The notes under the pieces: generated by a model
Databases searched by the model: none
What the model saw: only the letters and a program-made list of their open reading frames with translations
What the model was told of the DNA's origin: nothing
Position numbers and translations under genes: made by a program
In this document: positions 38,101 through 50,100 of the stretch, piece by piece
How the letters are laid out: the number at the start of each line of letters is the position of its first letter
How positions within the stretch are numbered: the first letter of the stretch is position 1
NCBI GenBank assembly: GCA_037389465.1
Contig: JAZARR010000088.1
Location: 3,596,001 to 3,660,000, forward strand
DNA length: 64,000 nucleotides
From: Baylisascaris procyonis
Lineage: Eukaryota; Nematoda; Chromadorea; Rhabditida; Ascarididae
Direction: 5' to 3'

Positions 38101-41100
38101 ATGAAGCAAAACAATGAAACGAAAGTGACCATGATATTCAGCTGAATCGTTTGCCAGTCGAAGATTAAACGCTTAGAGTACCAATCTTATCGAAATTTTG
38201 AATAAATTACTCGCTGTATAACCTTTCGAATAGCATATTCTTATCGGAAATAGTACTGAAGCAGACCGTCCAACATGGTCAGCAATGAGCAGCAAAATAT
38301 TTGTGGACGCTCGAAAGATAACAGTGAAGTAGAAAAGAACGAAATATTAATAATCTTTTATTCCCCCAAAAACCGTCCAACTTTCCCAATAATGCCAACT
38401 TTGTGCACTCATAAAACAAATTCACAATTTTTAAATAACGGTTGGAAACTCATTCGGTGAATTCTATGCAAATGAAAAGAAAAAATACAATACAGTCATT
38501 GAGAATAAAGGCCGATATAATAGAAGCGCATTTTAGTTCGACAAAAACTAATGCGTTTTGTTCATTCATATGGAAAACAAACACTTCATACCAAACGCTG
38601 AAACCATTATGCGTGAATTGCACAAAAAACGAGTATATAATATTCCCTAAACGCTCTATGGAAACGCTCATTTCTAAAGCACATCGCCGGAAAACAATAA
38701 AATTAATTACTGCATATTGATATATAATAGCCTGAAAAGAATTAAGTGAGTGAAAACAAGTAATATTGGAGGATCCTTATAGATGAAAAATCTTTCTTTG
38801 GGAAACCGTTTTCTATAAGTACGTCATCTTCTCGAAATGTTTTCTGCTTACCAAATGCAACCATTCTTTCATTTGTTGACCGTTAGCGATACTGGAACCT
38901 TAAAAATGTATTATGTATAATTTCCTGCTTTATTAAATCCATCACTATGCGCTTTCTTGATATTTGCTATCGGAGCTAATTGAAAAGATAATTTTTGAAG
39001 TGTTTCTAGTCATCAACAGAACAATATCTGTGATAGTAAAAACGATTGTCGAGAAGTCTTTGAACGAATAATCTAAAATGATGATTCAGTATCGCCGAAT
39101 GTCACGTTGATTTCGCTCAGTACGAAAGTGGAATCGGCTCTTATATGTTCGATATGCGCGTTTAGTGAATCTAACGATCCGTGACATCCCCATTACCACA
39201 ATTTTTCGACGCACTAAATTATATGTTGTTGAAATCAGTAACCAAATAAAAGCGTTAAGGTACGTCCATTACTTGCAAAAATCATTTTTAGCGATTTTAT
39301 TTATGGGGAAATATGCAAAAAATATTATCACTTTTAAATCGCTAAGTGGCGAGATCTCGGAAGAAATTAATATCGGAAATTCACTCAACTCAATAACCGG
39401 TACCAACCAAGGTCAGGCTTGTTCGACTGAATACGCATGGGACTGATACAGCAAAAATCGATCAATAATCAATAATCAGCGATCAACAATTGGTGATTCC
39501 AAAGTCGCAAAAAATTGGTAGTTAAAATTATATTGGCGACTGTACATATCGACATGCACAGCTGAACTAGCGAATGGTCATATTTCTTAGAGGTGTGATC
39601 GCATATAAATAATGATGAGCAAAATTATTGCGCACGTATACCCTCCGAAGTAAATTCATTCAATCAGCAAATAACTTACAATTTACTATCGCTAATATCA
39701 TCTAAATAGTCAATTAAGCAGCTAGCACTAAGAAGTTGATAGCATTCCACAAGATCCCTCTCCACTGTGGAACTGTATTTTATACAAACTTTTCTTCATT
39801 GTTGTTTCTGATCTTTCAACAAAGAATTTATCGCGCAACTTTTTTTTTTTCAAGTTCAAATGTAATAATTCGAGAAGGTATTTCATTTTTCCCAAATAAG
39901 TTTTAGAACAACAATTAAGATAGGACAATTGGCGCAAGTGGGCATATATTGCTCGCAAAAGCGAAACAACCAAGAAGAAATGTAAAAACTTTTCGAGCAC
40001 ATGATACATCACAGTGTTCAGAGTCACTGTAATGAATGAACGCTGATCGGGTATTAAATAGACAAGAAAGAAACACATCAAGACGAAGCAAAACGGTCAA
40101 AGAATGCCTATCAAAGTGCACCAATCGGGTGGATGTCCTCTGTCAAAGTTGAACACTTCAACCAACATACGATGCTACATTAAATGCGCACGCCGCCTTA
40201 CCCTACTTATTGAATTCATGTGCACTAGTGCACGTGCGGGTCCCGTCTTGAATGCCGGTCCCCGCAGAGGGCAGGGGAAGTTCGTAGCGCCTGAGATCCC
40301 GCTTGCTGGAGAGCAATAAAACTCTTCGCTTTATCAAAATGTCGTGTTTTTTTTTTGTGGTTTCGTTTATACTGACGTGTAACAAAATATCGTGTTTTTT
40401 TTTGTGGTTTCGTTTATATTGACGTGTAACTCTAGTCAGTTAGTAATTTCTTGCAAGAATGCGGCATTGGCGTGCGGCTACGCTCGTTAATAACTGCTTT
40501 GATACAATAAGTGCTGCAGAAGTTCAAAGCGCTCGTTTGCCGCAAAAATTATCATGCTTCGTTCGCTGTGACCAGAATTTTTTATAATTTGTAAAATTGC
40601 TAATGAACGAATAGAAATCCGCTTAAGGAATAAGCGAGAGGTGATCGGGTGATGTTTTGTTGTCTTTCATTGGCTAACCTCTTTAATCGCACTTATAATC
40701 TAATGTATCACGTCAGGCGTAGCTCTACCTATTTCCGCTTTGATTTGGCATTGCATTGATTTTGTTTTATCCTGTTTCACTTTAGTAGATGGAATATGTG
40801 TCCATATAACTTTTGATGTGAACACAAGAAGAATCGAAAAACCGTTTAGCAACACTGGCTACTGACCATTTTGATCATTTGCCTTCTGATGTCATGATCT
40901 GTGAGTCTATTAAAATTCACTCAGATGCATTTTATTTTAAACCTTCAGTTTGTTTGCATTTTTTGTTGCCACTTATTAGGCAAACTTTGCGGCGAATCAA
41001 TTCAATTTTTCAACGACTTTGTTGTTTTATTTGCGAGAGAGTCGTTGGGAAATAACTTTTTCATCTTCGTAAAGCAGAGATTAAAACGAATGAGTCTAAT

Positions 41101-43399
41101 TTTCACATCGTTTAGAGTTTCAGCATGATTCATAGGGAGCATTTTGTTCGTGAATGACAATTTTCGATGGTGATTTATGTAATTATGCTAATAAGTTTGT
41201 ACAAGTTGATGCAGTTGTTTTTTTTTTTTTCAAATTCTATAAACAATTTTCGGAGGAGTAAATTATGGAAAAAATTTTAAAATAGCAATGAACTGGTAGC
41301 ACTTGTTTTCAACGTTTCTCTTAATTATTATTCCTATAATAGCGCACAAACTATCGCTGACGTTATTTTGCAGTAAACTGGTGTTTTTTGAATAGCTGTT
41401 CTCCATTACGTTTCGCTTCAGTGTATCTCGTTCGAATAGACCGTCTCAAACAGTTACCTCATGTTTCTATGACTGCATAGGGAAATTTTTCAGTTGGACA
41501 GGGCAACCTCAGCGTTCTAAAAATACCTCGGAGAGATGAGAAAATTTTTGGACCAGCGTAGCTCATGCGAGCATCCGCAGAGGGATTCGCACTGTGAAAA
41601 CTTCCCCACGGCTGGTTGTTCCAATGGCTCAAAATGAATAGATCATCTTTCCGCAGAGGATTCCAACGTTCGCAGATGTGCCGAAGAGAGAGAAGGTGAA
41701 GATGGATTCCTAATCCTAATGCCCACTCAGCATGAAGCAGTCATTCGTAATCATACCTGGTCGATCATATAGAGTACGACAGCGGGAGAAACCCATTCAC
41801 GAGCATGAATACCGCCGTCGATCCATATTGCTGGCTTTCTAAATCTTGACGGTCGACCCACCTGAAAAGAAACGTTTCGATTTATACCCGTCACAAATTC
41901 TATGTGATTCTTTAAAACTCTTGTACAATTCACGTGTTATCATTCTCTAGATAAAATCACAACTTTATCAAATTCATGAGCGAATACTCTCGCCTAATTT
42001 GGATAGTTGCCAATAAACTTGCACATACGCTAAATCGTTTTAGTGCTAACAGAAGATCAGATTTTCTCGATAAGTTGCACTTTTCCATACGACTCAAACT
42101 GTGGCCTCAAGTAATTTGAAAAGATGGCTGGCAACAAGTTGGCTCGCTGTCGTTACGGAAAAGAAATCAAGAAGTATACTTACTTTAATTAGAGGAATTT
42201 GGCGTCCTTCGTGTGTCGTGCCAATTGGCATTACATGCACGCGATCCGGATATGTGACAGCAAGTGCGTTCATATAGTTGATTATTTCAGCAAACGAATG
42301 ATAACGGCCCAAGTTGAAGGAGACTTTACCAAATGGGGCATCGTGCAGCCAATTCAACTGTTTCATTTTCTCGGAAGCCTCTTTCTGCATCGAAATCTTC
42401 CTGTAACAATAAAACGACCCCGTCACATCACCAACGCATTTCGCATCCTGATCGGAAATTGAGCCTCAGGTCACAGCAGTCGATAAAATCATATTCTTCC
42501 ATACTTCAGAAGCAATATCGCTTTCAGTTGGATATGTAATTTCAGGCGCTGATCGGCGCGAAATTTTCAGAGCAGTCGATCGGTGGGATTTAAATGAAAT
42601 CAATCGAATGCGACGAAAGCGATTAGATACCAACTTTTCCACATCGTCGATCATAAGCGAGAATGTGATGTTCCAGTCGTTTAATAAGTCGAGGAATTTC
42701 TCCTTTATCGATTCCGACACCATCACATGTACCTGTTCGCCGCTCACCGATGGCTCCTTCCAGAAATCCAACTGCAAGCGACGCACAGCTTGAGTGAGAG
42801 CATCGTGCGTTCCTTTTGCTAAGGAATAAGGAATACACGATCAGCTGTTCCAGATCCCGCTTTCCTGGTTACCTTATTTTCTTGTACCTTCGATGAATTG
42901 TAGAAAACAATTATGAACTCATTTACGGGTTAATTGAACAAAATGTCGTCTTATGCGTTTTGAGGCTCATTAATGCTTAGTGACTTTGGCGAGCAATTTT
43001 TGTAAACATATCAGATTGTTTCATTTTGCCGCTCGCTCTTTTGCTAATCAAAAATTTTCACGAATCAGGAAACCAGTAAACGGCCTTGACAACCGTGGGC
43101 TTCAACTTTGAAATGAGATTGTTGTGAGAGATAAAAAGAAGCAAGAATTTACTGCAAACAGCAGCAACCATGTCCATAAAAGCTTACCTTATCATTATTG
43201 AGGTAGAGGTCGTGAAGAAAGTTGAGTTGGTTTTTATCGTCTGGCTTTAGTCGATATACTGCAAAACGACTGAATCACTACCGCAGTGAGCACTAACAAT
43301 GCGCTCTTACCTTGCAGATTGGACGGATATGGTGACGAGGAGCAGCAGAGGCAGTAGAACGCAATGAGCTTCGATTAGCCACCTCATCGAGCAGCTCAT
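29173..43399 (-). CDS. secreted zinc carboxypeptidase (M14A) with C-terminal ShK domain, copy 1
   Basis: Tandem paralogue of copy 2, expected to remove C-terminal residues outside the cell. Twelve exons with consistent phases: 43311-43399, 43188-43269, 42635-42771, 42184-42400, 41757-41861, 37792-37969, 34351-34451, 33190-33354, 31863-31947, 30662-30783, 29950-30063 and 29173-29304; 508 aa. Signal peptide CVLLPLLLLVTIS follows the ATG at 43399 (a second in-frame ATG is at 43387). The propeptide has LDFWKEP and a DDVEK end. Zinc ligands are H194, E197 and H334 (FHSYSQ); N281/R282 and Y387/E410 are intact. The S1' residue is Glu (E394), as in copy 2. The ShK domain starts TCVDRNSNC and ends CARTCGFC, with eight further residues. 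The donor of exon 3 is a weak AA/GTTGGT, chosen because exon length (137 nt) and phase equal those of copy 2. Intron 1 is only 41 bp; others reach 3.8 kb. The family call is firm. Confidence 0.94.
35308..35339. repeat. perfect 15-bp palindrome
   Basis: TTTCGTATATAATCG, a two-base TG centre, then the exact inverse. It lies in the 3.3-kb intron 34452-37791 of carboxypeptidase copy 1. Confidence 0.9.
35911..35961. repeat. 28-bp-period tandem duplication
   Basis: A 23-nt block starting GCTAATTTCTATG at 35911 recurs identically at 35939. Confidence 0.9.
36108..36163. repeat. nested inverted repeat (hairpin)
   Basis: Inner arms AGGTCGCATC (36119-36128) and GATGCGACCT (36143-36152) flank a 14-nt loop. 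Outer arms TGACCG (36108) and CGGTCA (36158) enclose them. GC-rich against the AT-rich intron of copy 1. Confidence 0.85.
36482..36498. repeat. (TG)n microsatellite
   Basis: Eight TG units in the intron of carboxypeptidase copy 1. Confidence 0.9.
37523..37542. repeat. (CA)n microsatellite
   Basis: About ten CA units, 250 bp downstream (in transcription) of exon 6 of carboxypeptidase copy 1. Confidence 0.9.
40200..40322 (+). other. GC-rich islet with AATAAA, possible transposon remnant
   Basis: A short GC-rich stretch in the 3.8-kb intron 37970-41756. It contains the perfect 14-bp palindrome GTGCACTAGTGCAC (40220-40233), GGTCCCG/CCGGTCC elements, and an AATAAA on the plus strand at about 40314. 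It could be the tail of a retroelement or an unrelated antisense transcript end. Not identified. Confidence 0.35.
40335..40430. repeat. 48-bp tandem duplication
   Basis: Two adjacent copies (from 40335 and 40383) share CAAAAT.TCGTG, a T run, then GTGGTTTCGTTTATA and TGACGTGTAAC. They differ at two or three positions only. Confidence 0.9.
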
Positions 43400-44182
43400 C
43401 TTCGAGGCAGACGGTTGGTGTAGAACTAAGGTGGCTGCAACGTACGCGACGACGGCTCTTCTCACTGTCCACCTGATGCACAATGGTCGAACGAATGCAG
43501 TTGAAATGCGCCGCGCGACACGCTCTTTCTTGCACTCCCCTCGCCCATTTCGGCACAGTTCCGCAGGTGCGCATCAGCAAAAAAGCTCGTCAAGCTAGCT
43601 AACAATACCAGCCTTGCTCTTCCTCCCCATCTACTTTTCATTGCTACACGTCAACTGATTCATAATACTTCATGGGCGTGATTTCAGAGTCTCCCATCCC
43701 GTTTTTCCGATGTTCATTAATCTTCAACCCGTCCATATCCTTTCCTAGTTCCATATATTATCCCATAATGAATCGATGCGATTTTCTTCTTTTTTTTTTT
43801 AAATCATAGTTGAGGCTTTCTTTTTCAGTAAGGAGAGAGTCGAAAAGTTTCTGAACGTGCTGCTATCTCGAATGACGATTGAAACAGCAATTGCAGCAAA
43901 CAAATTTGATGATGTGACAGGGCGGGGCTTTTTTCATGTAAAAGTGTATTTAATGATTTAAAATAAGAACAAATTTGTTCATAACCAATTTTTTTGCAGC
44001 AACACACTGTACTAGTTTACACAACACACTTCTTTCCCCGAACTGCTTTCGACTTCTCTTTTTCAGACGCGCCTCTTAGCTGCTCCCTTCATTGTTGTTT
44101 GCGGTTGGCTCTCTCCCTACCATTCATTGCCCGTTACGCCATTTAAGTGTGTATGTAAACAGCAGTCGTCAATTGTGAAGCA
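43400..44182. other. intergenic region between the ZP gene and carboxypeptidase copy 1
   Basis: About 0.78 kb between the ZP stop and the start of copy 1. A TTGCAG acceptor in minus sense at 43435-43436 lies 35 nt before the ATG and may take a spliced leader. The open frame 43293-43580 in this area is out of frame with the signal peptide and is a shadow. No gene seen. Confidence 0.5.
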
Positions 44183-44188
44183 TTTATT
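44183..44188 (-). terminator. AATAAA overlapping the stop codon of the ZP gene
   Basis: The last codons and TAA stop in minus sense (CCA AAA TAA ATG) contain AATAAA across the stop. If used, the 3'UTR would be very short. Confidence 0.6.
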
Positions 44189-47100
44189 TTGGCTTAGACT
44201 GTTCACATTTCGTGGAAGATTTCGAGAGCATAGCGACTAGCGCGACAATTATGAGGACAAGTCCGAGCGTTGTAGTGAATGCGATCGCCAACTTCATCGT
44301 TGGAAAGGCGACGAATCGCTCGCAAGCCACTGCCGTTGAGTTTGTCACTAGTTCAATTTGCTGCAATAGATTATATTTTGAGTGCATCACTTTCATCGAC
44401 ATACAATATGAAATCCTCTCTTAATGACGATAATTAATTAATGTTTTAGCTAATATTTTGCATATATCGGTGTATATGCAAAAATAAATGCATTTATTAT
44501 ATTTAGATGAGTTAGCGCTTAAATGAGCGATGAATTCTGATGGAATATGCAAATTTTATTGTCATACTATTAGTTGAACGACGGACAATGTGAAAGTCAA
44601 TTAAATGCTCTTGAATGGGTGCATTCGAATAGGAATAGGCATTGATAGCAACAGATATTAACGAATAAAGGATGTCTAACGATACTAAAATAATTGATAT
44701 AAATAGAACATATTCCAATAGAATAAAAATATACCTCATAAAACTTGCACAAAAAGGTAATACTCATTTCAATGAAAAGTAGAAAATGCATTGGGAAATT
44801 TGCAAATAGAAATATAAAACGATATAAAAAGAAAAACAACGGCGAAGATATGTATCAAATATCTTATCATCGTAGTGAAATTTTTTGCAGCATTTTTTAA
44901 AGTTGAAAGAGAAAAAACAGACAAAACTTTTTTTTGAAATGCACATCCATGCTTAAAATTTTCTCTTTTAATGAAATGAAAAGATTCATTTTTTACCATT
45001 TTATGGATGTGAATAAATGATACCAATATGAATCCATAAAATGGTCACGCTGATGTTTGTTACCGGTGATAGCGATTTCGATGTTGGAACATAAATTTCT
45101 ACCGGAGCACAAAAAATTGTTTCTGTATGGCGACGGATGTTGTTGCTAGATACGGTCGAGCGCATTAAAATGAAGATATTTCGGATGCCGAATTTTTGCA
45201 TCAGAGCAAAAAATTCATCAAAAAGACAAGCATCGTATCACCCATTCACGAAAACTTACTATCGTCGATGCAATAAATAAAAAAATTTTTTCACTTAGCA
45301 ACAAAAAGGTTCACAGAAAATATGACCCCACTCACCACGTCTGACTACTTTTCAATACGCCTGAGACAATGAGCTTCGTAATAAATGCTCTTGAATTTTG
45401 ATGTCCCGAATGTTAATAGTAATAACGACATATACCCCTCTGATTAGAAATCTTACACTCAATACCAACTTACTTTTCAAATGGCATCACTTTTTCACTA
45501 TCAAAATCACGACAAATGTTTTTAATTCACTATTTTCAATACTTTCAAAATTCCATAAATGCCGAAACGAGGAATTGTATGTTATCCTTCATCTATCTAT
45601 TCCATTTATCGCAGACTTCAAAGAGTTTCGAACGACGAATAGAGAAGCTCATTTTGAGATTATTTTGACATATTTCTTCAGAAAGCGTTTGTTTTAGTTT
45701 AGCGTGTTTCAAAGTTCGCGTTTCATTTAACAACACTAACATATAATTCACATCGAACCGGAGTGGGAAACCCGCTTTGTGTTATGTTCGTTAATCTTTT
45801 TGGAGAAAGCAATGTCTTCAACATAACTGGTTTTCTTTTTTTGGAGGCGTAAAAAAAAAGAGCTATCCCGCTATAAGCCATTTTTAACAACACAAATAAA
45901 ACTCAAAGCAAGTTCGCAAGAAGCTGGAAAAAAATCTGCGCGCCTTGAACACTAGTTCATGTCACATTGCGTTCGTCTTCGTTGACAGTGATGTCTGAAT
46001 AGCATTTTCACTTCTCATTAAACCCATAGGTATCATTCAGGTAGAGCACACAGGTGGACACTCGACAGGGAACCCCATTAAAAAAGTTTTATAAGTAAAA
46101 TGTATCATTGCTTTCATCGTGTTCTAAATTAGAAAGGGAGGAAAAAAGACAAAGAGTCGAACACATATTATAAATACGACCGACTTTTAGTGATGGCAGC
46201 AACTCAAATGCATAGTTTAAAAGTAATTTCAACAAAAGATGCACAACGGGTGCATCCTATTAGAGTCGTAGTGATGACTTGAAGTAGCTGCTAAGAAGAG
46301 ATAAATAGTTTTTCAAAATAGAGTATTAAAAAAAGTTGGAAAACATAAATTGCAGCTGATCTGGGAGAAGTTCAAAGCGACAAAAAAATATCGAAAATTT
46401 TTTTCAAAATTATACGCTAATGAGCGTCCTCAATAGTGTTGAAGCAGATTACTACCCTCCATATAAAGAATAATGATTCGTTTGACGAATGTAAAATATA
46501 CTCTGAAGAAATTCATCTCTCTATTTCTAGCATTTAGTATTCAAACTTTCATAGAAACACAATTTGATCAAGTAACTGAAGAAGAAATATTAAAAATAGC
46601 CTGCAATAAATGACAACTCGGTAGCAATGTTTTGCAAAGCTCATGCTGTATTTCAGAAGTTCGAATACTCAAAACTTTTAGAACTTTGCCGTCTAATCTA
46701 TTCCACTTTCCGGTTACTTCAAATCGCTCAATAGAAGTTTAAAGTACTTGATAATGGCGTAAACTGCTAAAGGTTTCGTTTCCAACCTCATGCTGTCATG
46801 TAGACGACAGTCAGCTACAATATATCAAAAGCCAGACCACAGAAAATTACAACAGCCGTTAAAGAGAAATTTAAGACAATATGCGGAGCAGATAGAGCAG
46901 AAATTCAGAGAAAGAGCAAAAAAAAGTATTGGAAAGTAGCGCAACGCTGCCATCCCCTCCCCGCTCCCCTCCAGTCTGTTTTTGTCCTCTCCTGTCTCCA
47001 AAAAATTTTCACGATTGCATCCTCACGTTTGTGAGTGGAATTTCGGCCTAATGGAAGTGAAAGAGAAAGCTGAAGGGGGGGGGGGCATGCACCATAATTT

Positions 47101-50100
47101 CATATCTTTACGTTGACTTTTGAGCTCCTCAGCATAAGACAGGTTGAATTGGCCCACAACAAATTGAAAAAGTCGATACTTCATAGACTTGAAAACATTG
47201 GCAATGTTTTATAGGATGTTCCTATAACAACGATACGGTTATTCAGATTGTAACGTATTTCCTGATCTTTTCGTGGGGAAACAATTGACTTTTATGTGCG
47301 TTTGCAAGCTCAAGAACCTCGTTTGCGTATTTTCTGTTTTTCATGTTTCCTCATTTATAGAACACAAGCACAACCCTTAGAAATTCCTAAACTATAAGTT
47401 CTAAAACTTCACTTTAGATTTGTGAAAATTTCATCACTAGAACCCCTATTTTATTAATAACGTTTTTCTTGAGTGCAGATAATTCCTTGCAGCTTATCAC
47501 TTCACCGCTACACTCCTTATAAGCCAATCCTCGCAATGCTATCTACGAAACGTATTTGCACCATGGTGATTTGCTTTTAAGCTTTCGTATTGAATTCGCT
47601 CTCATGAAGTGTTGCATTTCTTGGCGACGATACATTTCACTTTCTATACGGGCACTACGAATCGACAAATGTAGGGACCAATTTTGTGCGTGGAGGTAAG
47701 TGTGCGATCTGTAAAGATGAAATTCGTTGAACGACGCCGCCATAATTAGTTGGGGAGTATACCTGTCGTTTGGGGCGATTAACGAATAAAAGCCTTGTGC
47801 CGATCATCTCAATATCGTCCATCTTAATCATTTGTGGATGACGTCGTCGTCGTTTTGTGCATAATATTTGACGACATCTACTCCGACATATATGTAGATT
47901 GCAGAAAATATTCACTTCATTACTGCAAAAATTGATATTATTTTGCGTTTTTTTTTTTTGAAATTGTATCGATGCAAAATTTTACAAAAAGATCTTATAA
48001 TAAGCGTTCTACATATAGCTTCTAGAAGGTTATTTGGAGAGATAACGTTGATAATCGGTCGAAAATTCAACGTTAACGTCGCAGAATGTAACGCGGGTGT
48101 GTCTACGAATGGATGACGGATAATTTACGCATATAAATGTGCTACTACCATTCATTTAATGCTACTAAAGGCCACAATGATCAACCGAAAAGCAAGCAAT
48201 CGATTAATGGATTTGTATTAACACCGCATTAATCAACAAAACCAACGAAGCTCCACCTGTATCTTTACATGAATTTATTCATCTCATGAATGCAATAGAA
48301 ACAACAAGATAGCGCAATAATTTATGCATTTTGCAGTTGAAATTCGCGTTAAGCTTTAGGATTTAAAAAAAAAAATTCCGCATTTATGCATTTAAGATAA
48401 TAAATTTCACAAGTTTTTTTTTTGCAAAAATTACTAACGGACAAAAGTGAGCTAAGATTTTGGGCCAACTTAATGCCTATTAATTAAACATATTATAAGA
48501 ATTCTTGTACAATAAGCGCCTTACTCATATTTAACTTTTATTACCTATCATTTAAAAAACACATAAAAGACCTTCAAATTTCTGTAATGCATTTAGCACA
48601 AACACAACAAAAAAAAAAAAAAAGATTTGTAATAATCCATTCCACTTACTCATATATATATACGGATAAAAATTGTCTGAAGAAATGAAAAAAAAAAAAT
48701 TTTAATGTCGAGAAAAAATTTTCGATGCTATTTTCATATTTCCTCTGTTATTTACATATAGAAATGTAAACATTTTTAAGGGCATAAATAATTAAGAGAA
48801 AAAAAAACTCGAAGAAAACGTATGCCATAATTGAAGATACATTTAGTGAAGGTCATAACTGCTGTAAAATTCACATAAAACAATTTCCATAAAAGTGTCA
48901 TATGTCAGTTGACGAGAAAAAAAAAAAGAGACAACGATTCCATTCAAAGAGAAACGACAAAAAAAACACCCGCCATATGACTTGTACTTTCAATAAATCA
49001 AAGGTAATGCTGGAAAAAAAGACATTTTGAGAGTTAGTTTGTCCTTCTAGTTGCTACAAGAAAACATTATAATGTTGTATGAAAAGTTGCATATCTAGAT
49101 AAGAAATTAATATTGGAAGCATTTTTCTGCAACTTTCCGCTTGATAATAATAAACTCTTTCAATAGCTATTGTTGTTTACAAATGATAATAAAATTTTTT
49201 GAAGACTTTCTTCATCAACTAAATATGGTCTAAGTGTGATATACAATGACAGGCGAGTCTCGAAATAGAATAAGCCGACATAAAACCACAAATGAATATT
49301 ATACTACATAATACCTCAGTAGTATGTCATTGGAATATTACATTTTCTATAACATCACATTTCCCTGACAAATATTTTATACGAGTAAACTTATCAAAAC
49401 CTCTACTATATATAATCTTTTATATATTACAAATAACATTATTTGCTAACAAGTGCACTGATTGTACTATGTGCTGAACGGACGACAATAATTGCTAGCC
49501 GTATTTTTACCGCGTAGAAATTGGTGCTCTATTGTTTTGTTTGTTTCAAAAAAAAAAAAAAAAATCGCAGAGTTTTTGACGGTATAGTGCTTTGTATTTC
49601 TGACGGGTAAAGAAATTTTTAAATGTACCATTCCCATTCATTTTCATCATTTGCAGTTGCTCACACTTCGACAAACGCTACGCTTTTCAATTTAATAAAT
49701 GCTCGATGAAATTGAAAAAAAGAGAGAAGTATGGTGTAATATGGACCTTGAAAATAAATGCACGTGTTATGGTGAACGAGGACATTTTAATAAATATTTC
49801 TCTAAAGTAAAGATTCCGACGCTTTCGACTATTTGCAATCTTCTTCATGTAACATTCTAACAGAAAATAGTGCAAAAATTTACACATCACTTGTGTTTTC
49901 ATGAAACAACAACAATGACACAAATAGTGAAAAAGTCGAGTGATTTCTGCAAACAAGAGCTGAATGAATTTTTGCTTTTCAACATTCTTTAGTAAAATAC
50001 TAATATAACAGTTGGTAAATTATTTTTGAGATTTTTTTTTCAAGATTCGAAGATTCTATTTGAGAAGAACTTTATAAATATGCCGGAATAATTGATATAA

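Noticed and set aside
42466..42634. Continuation of carboxypeptidase copy 1 exon 3 past VEK
   Set aside because: Open to a stop but with no similarity to the family; ending at AA/GTTGGT restores the same length and phase as copy 2.
43293..43580. 95-residue minus-strand frame upstream of carboxypeptidase copy 1
   Set aside because: Shadow of the signal-peptide exon; the signal frame joins in phase to the next exon through a 41-bp intron.
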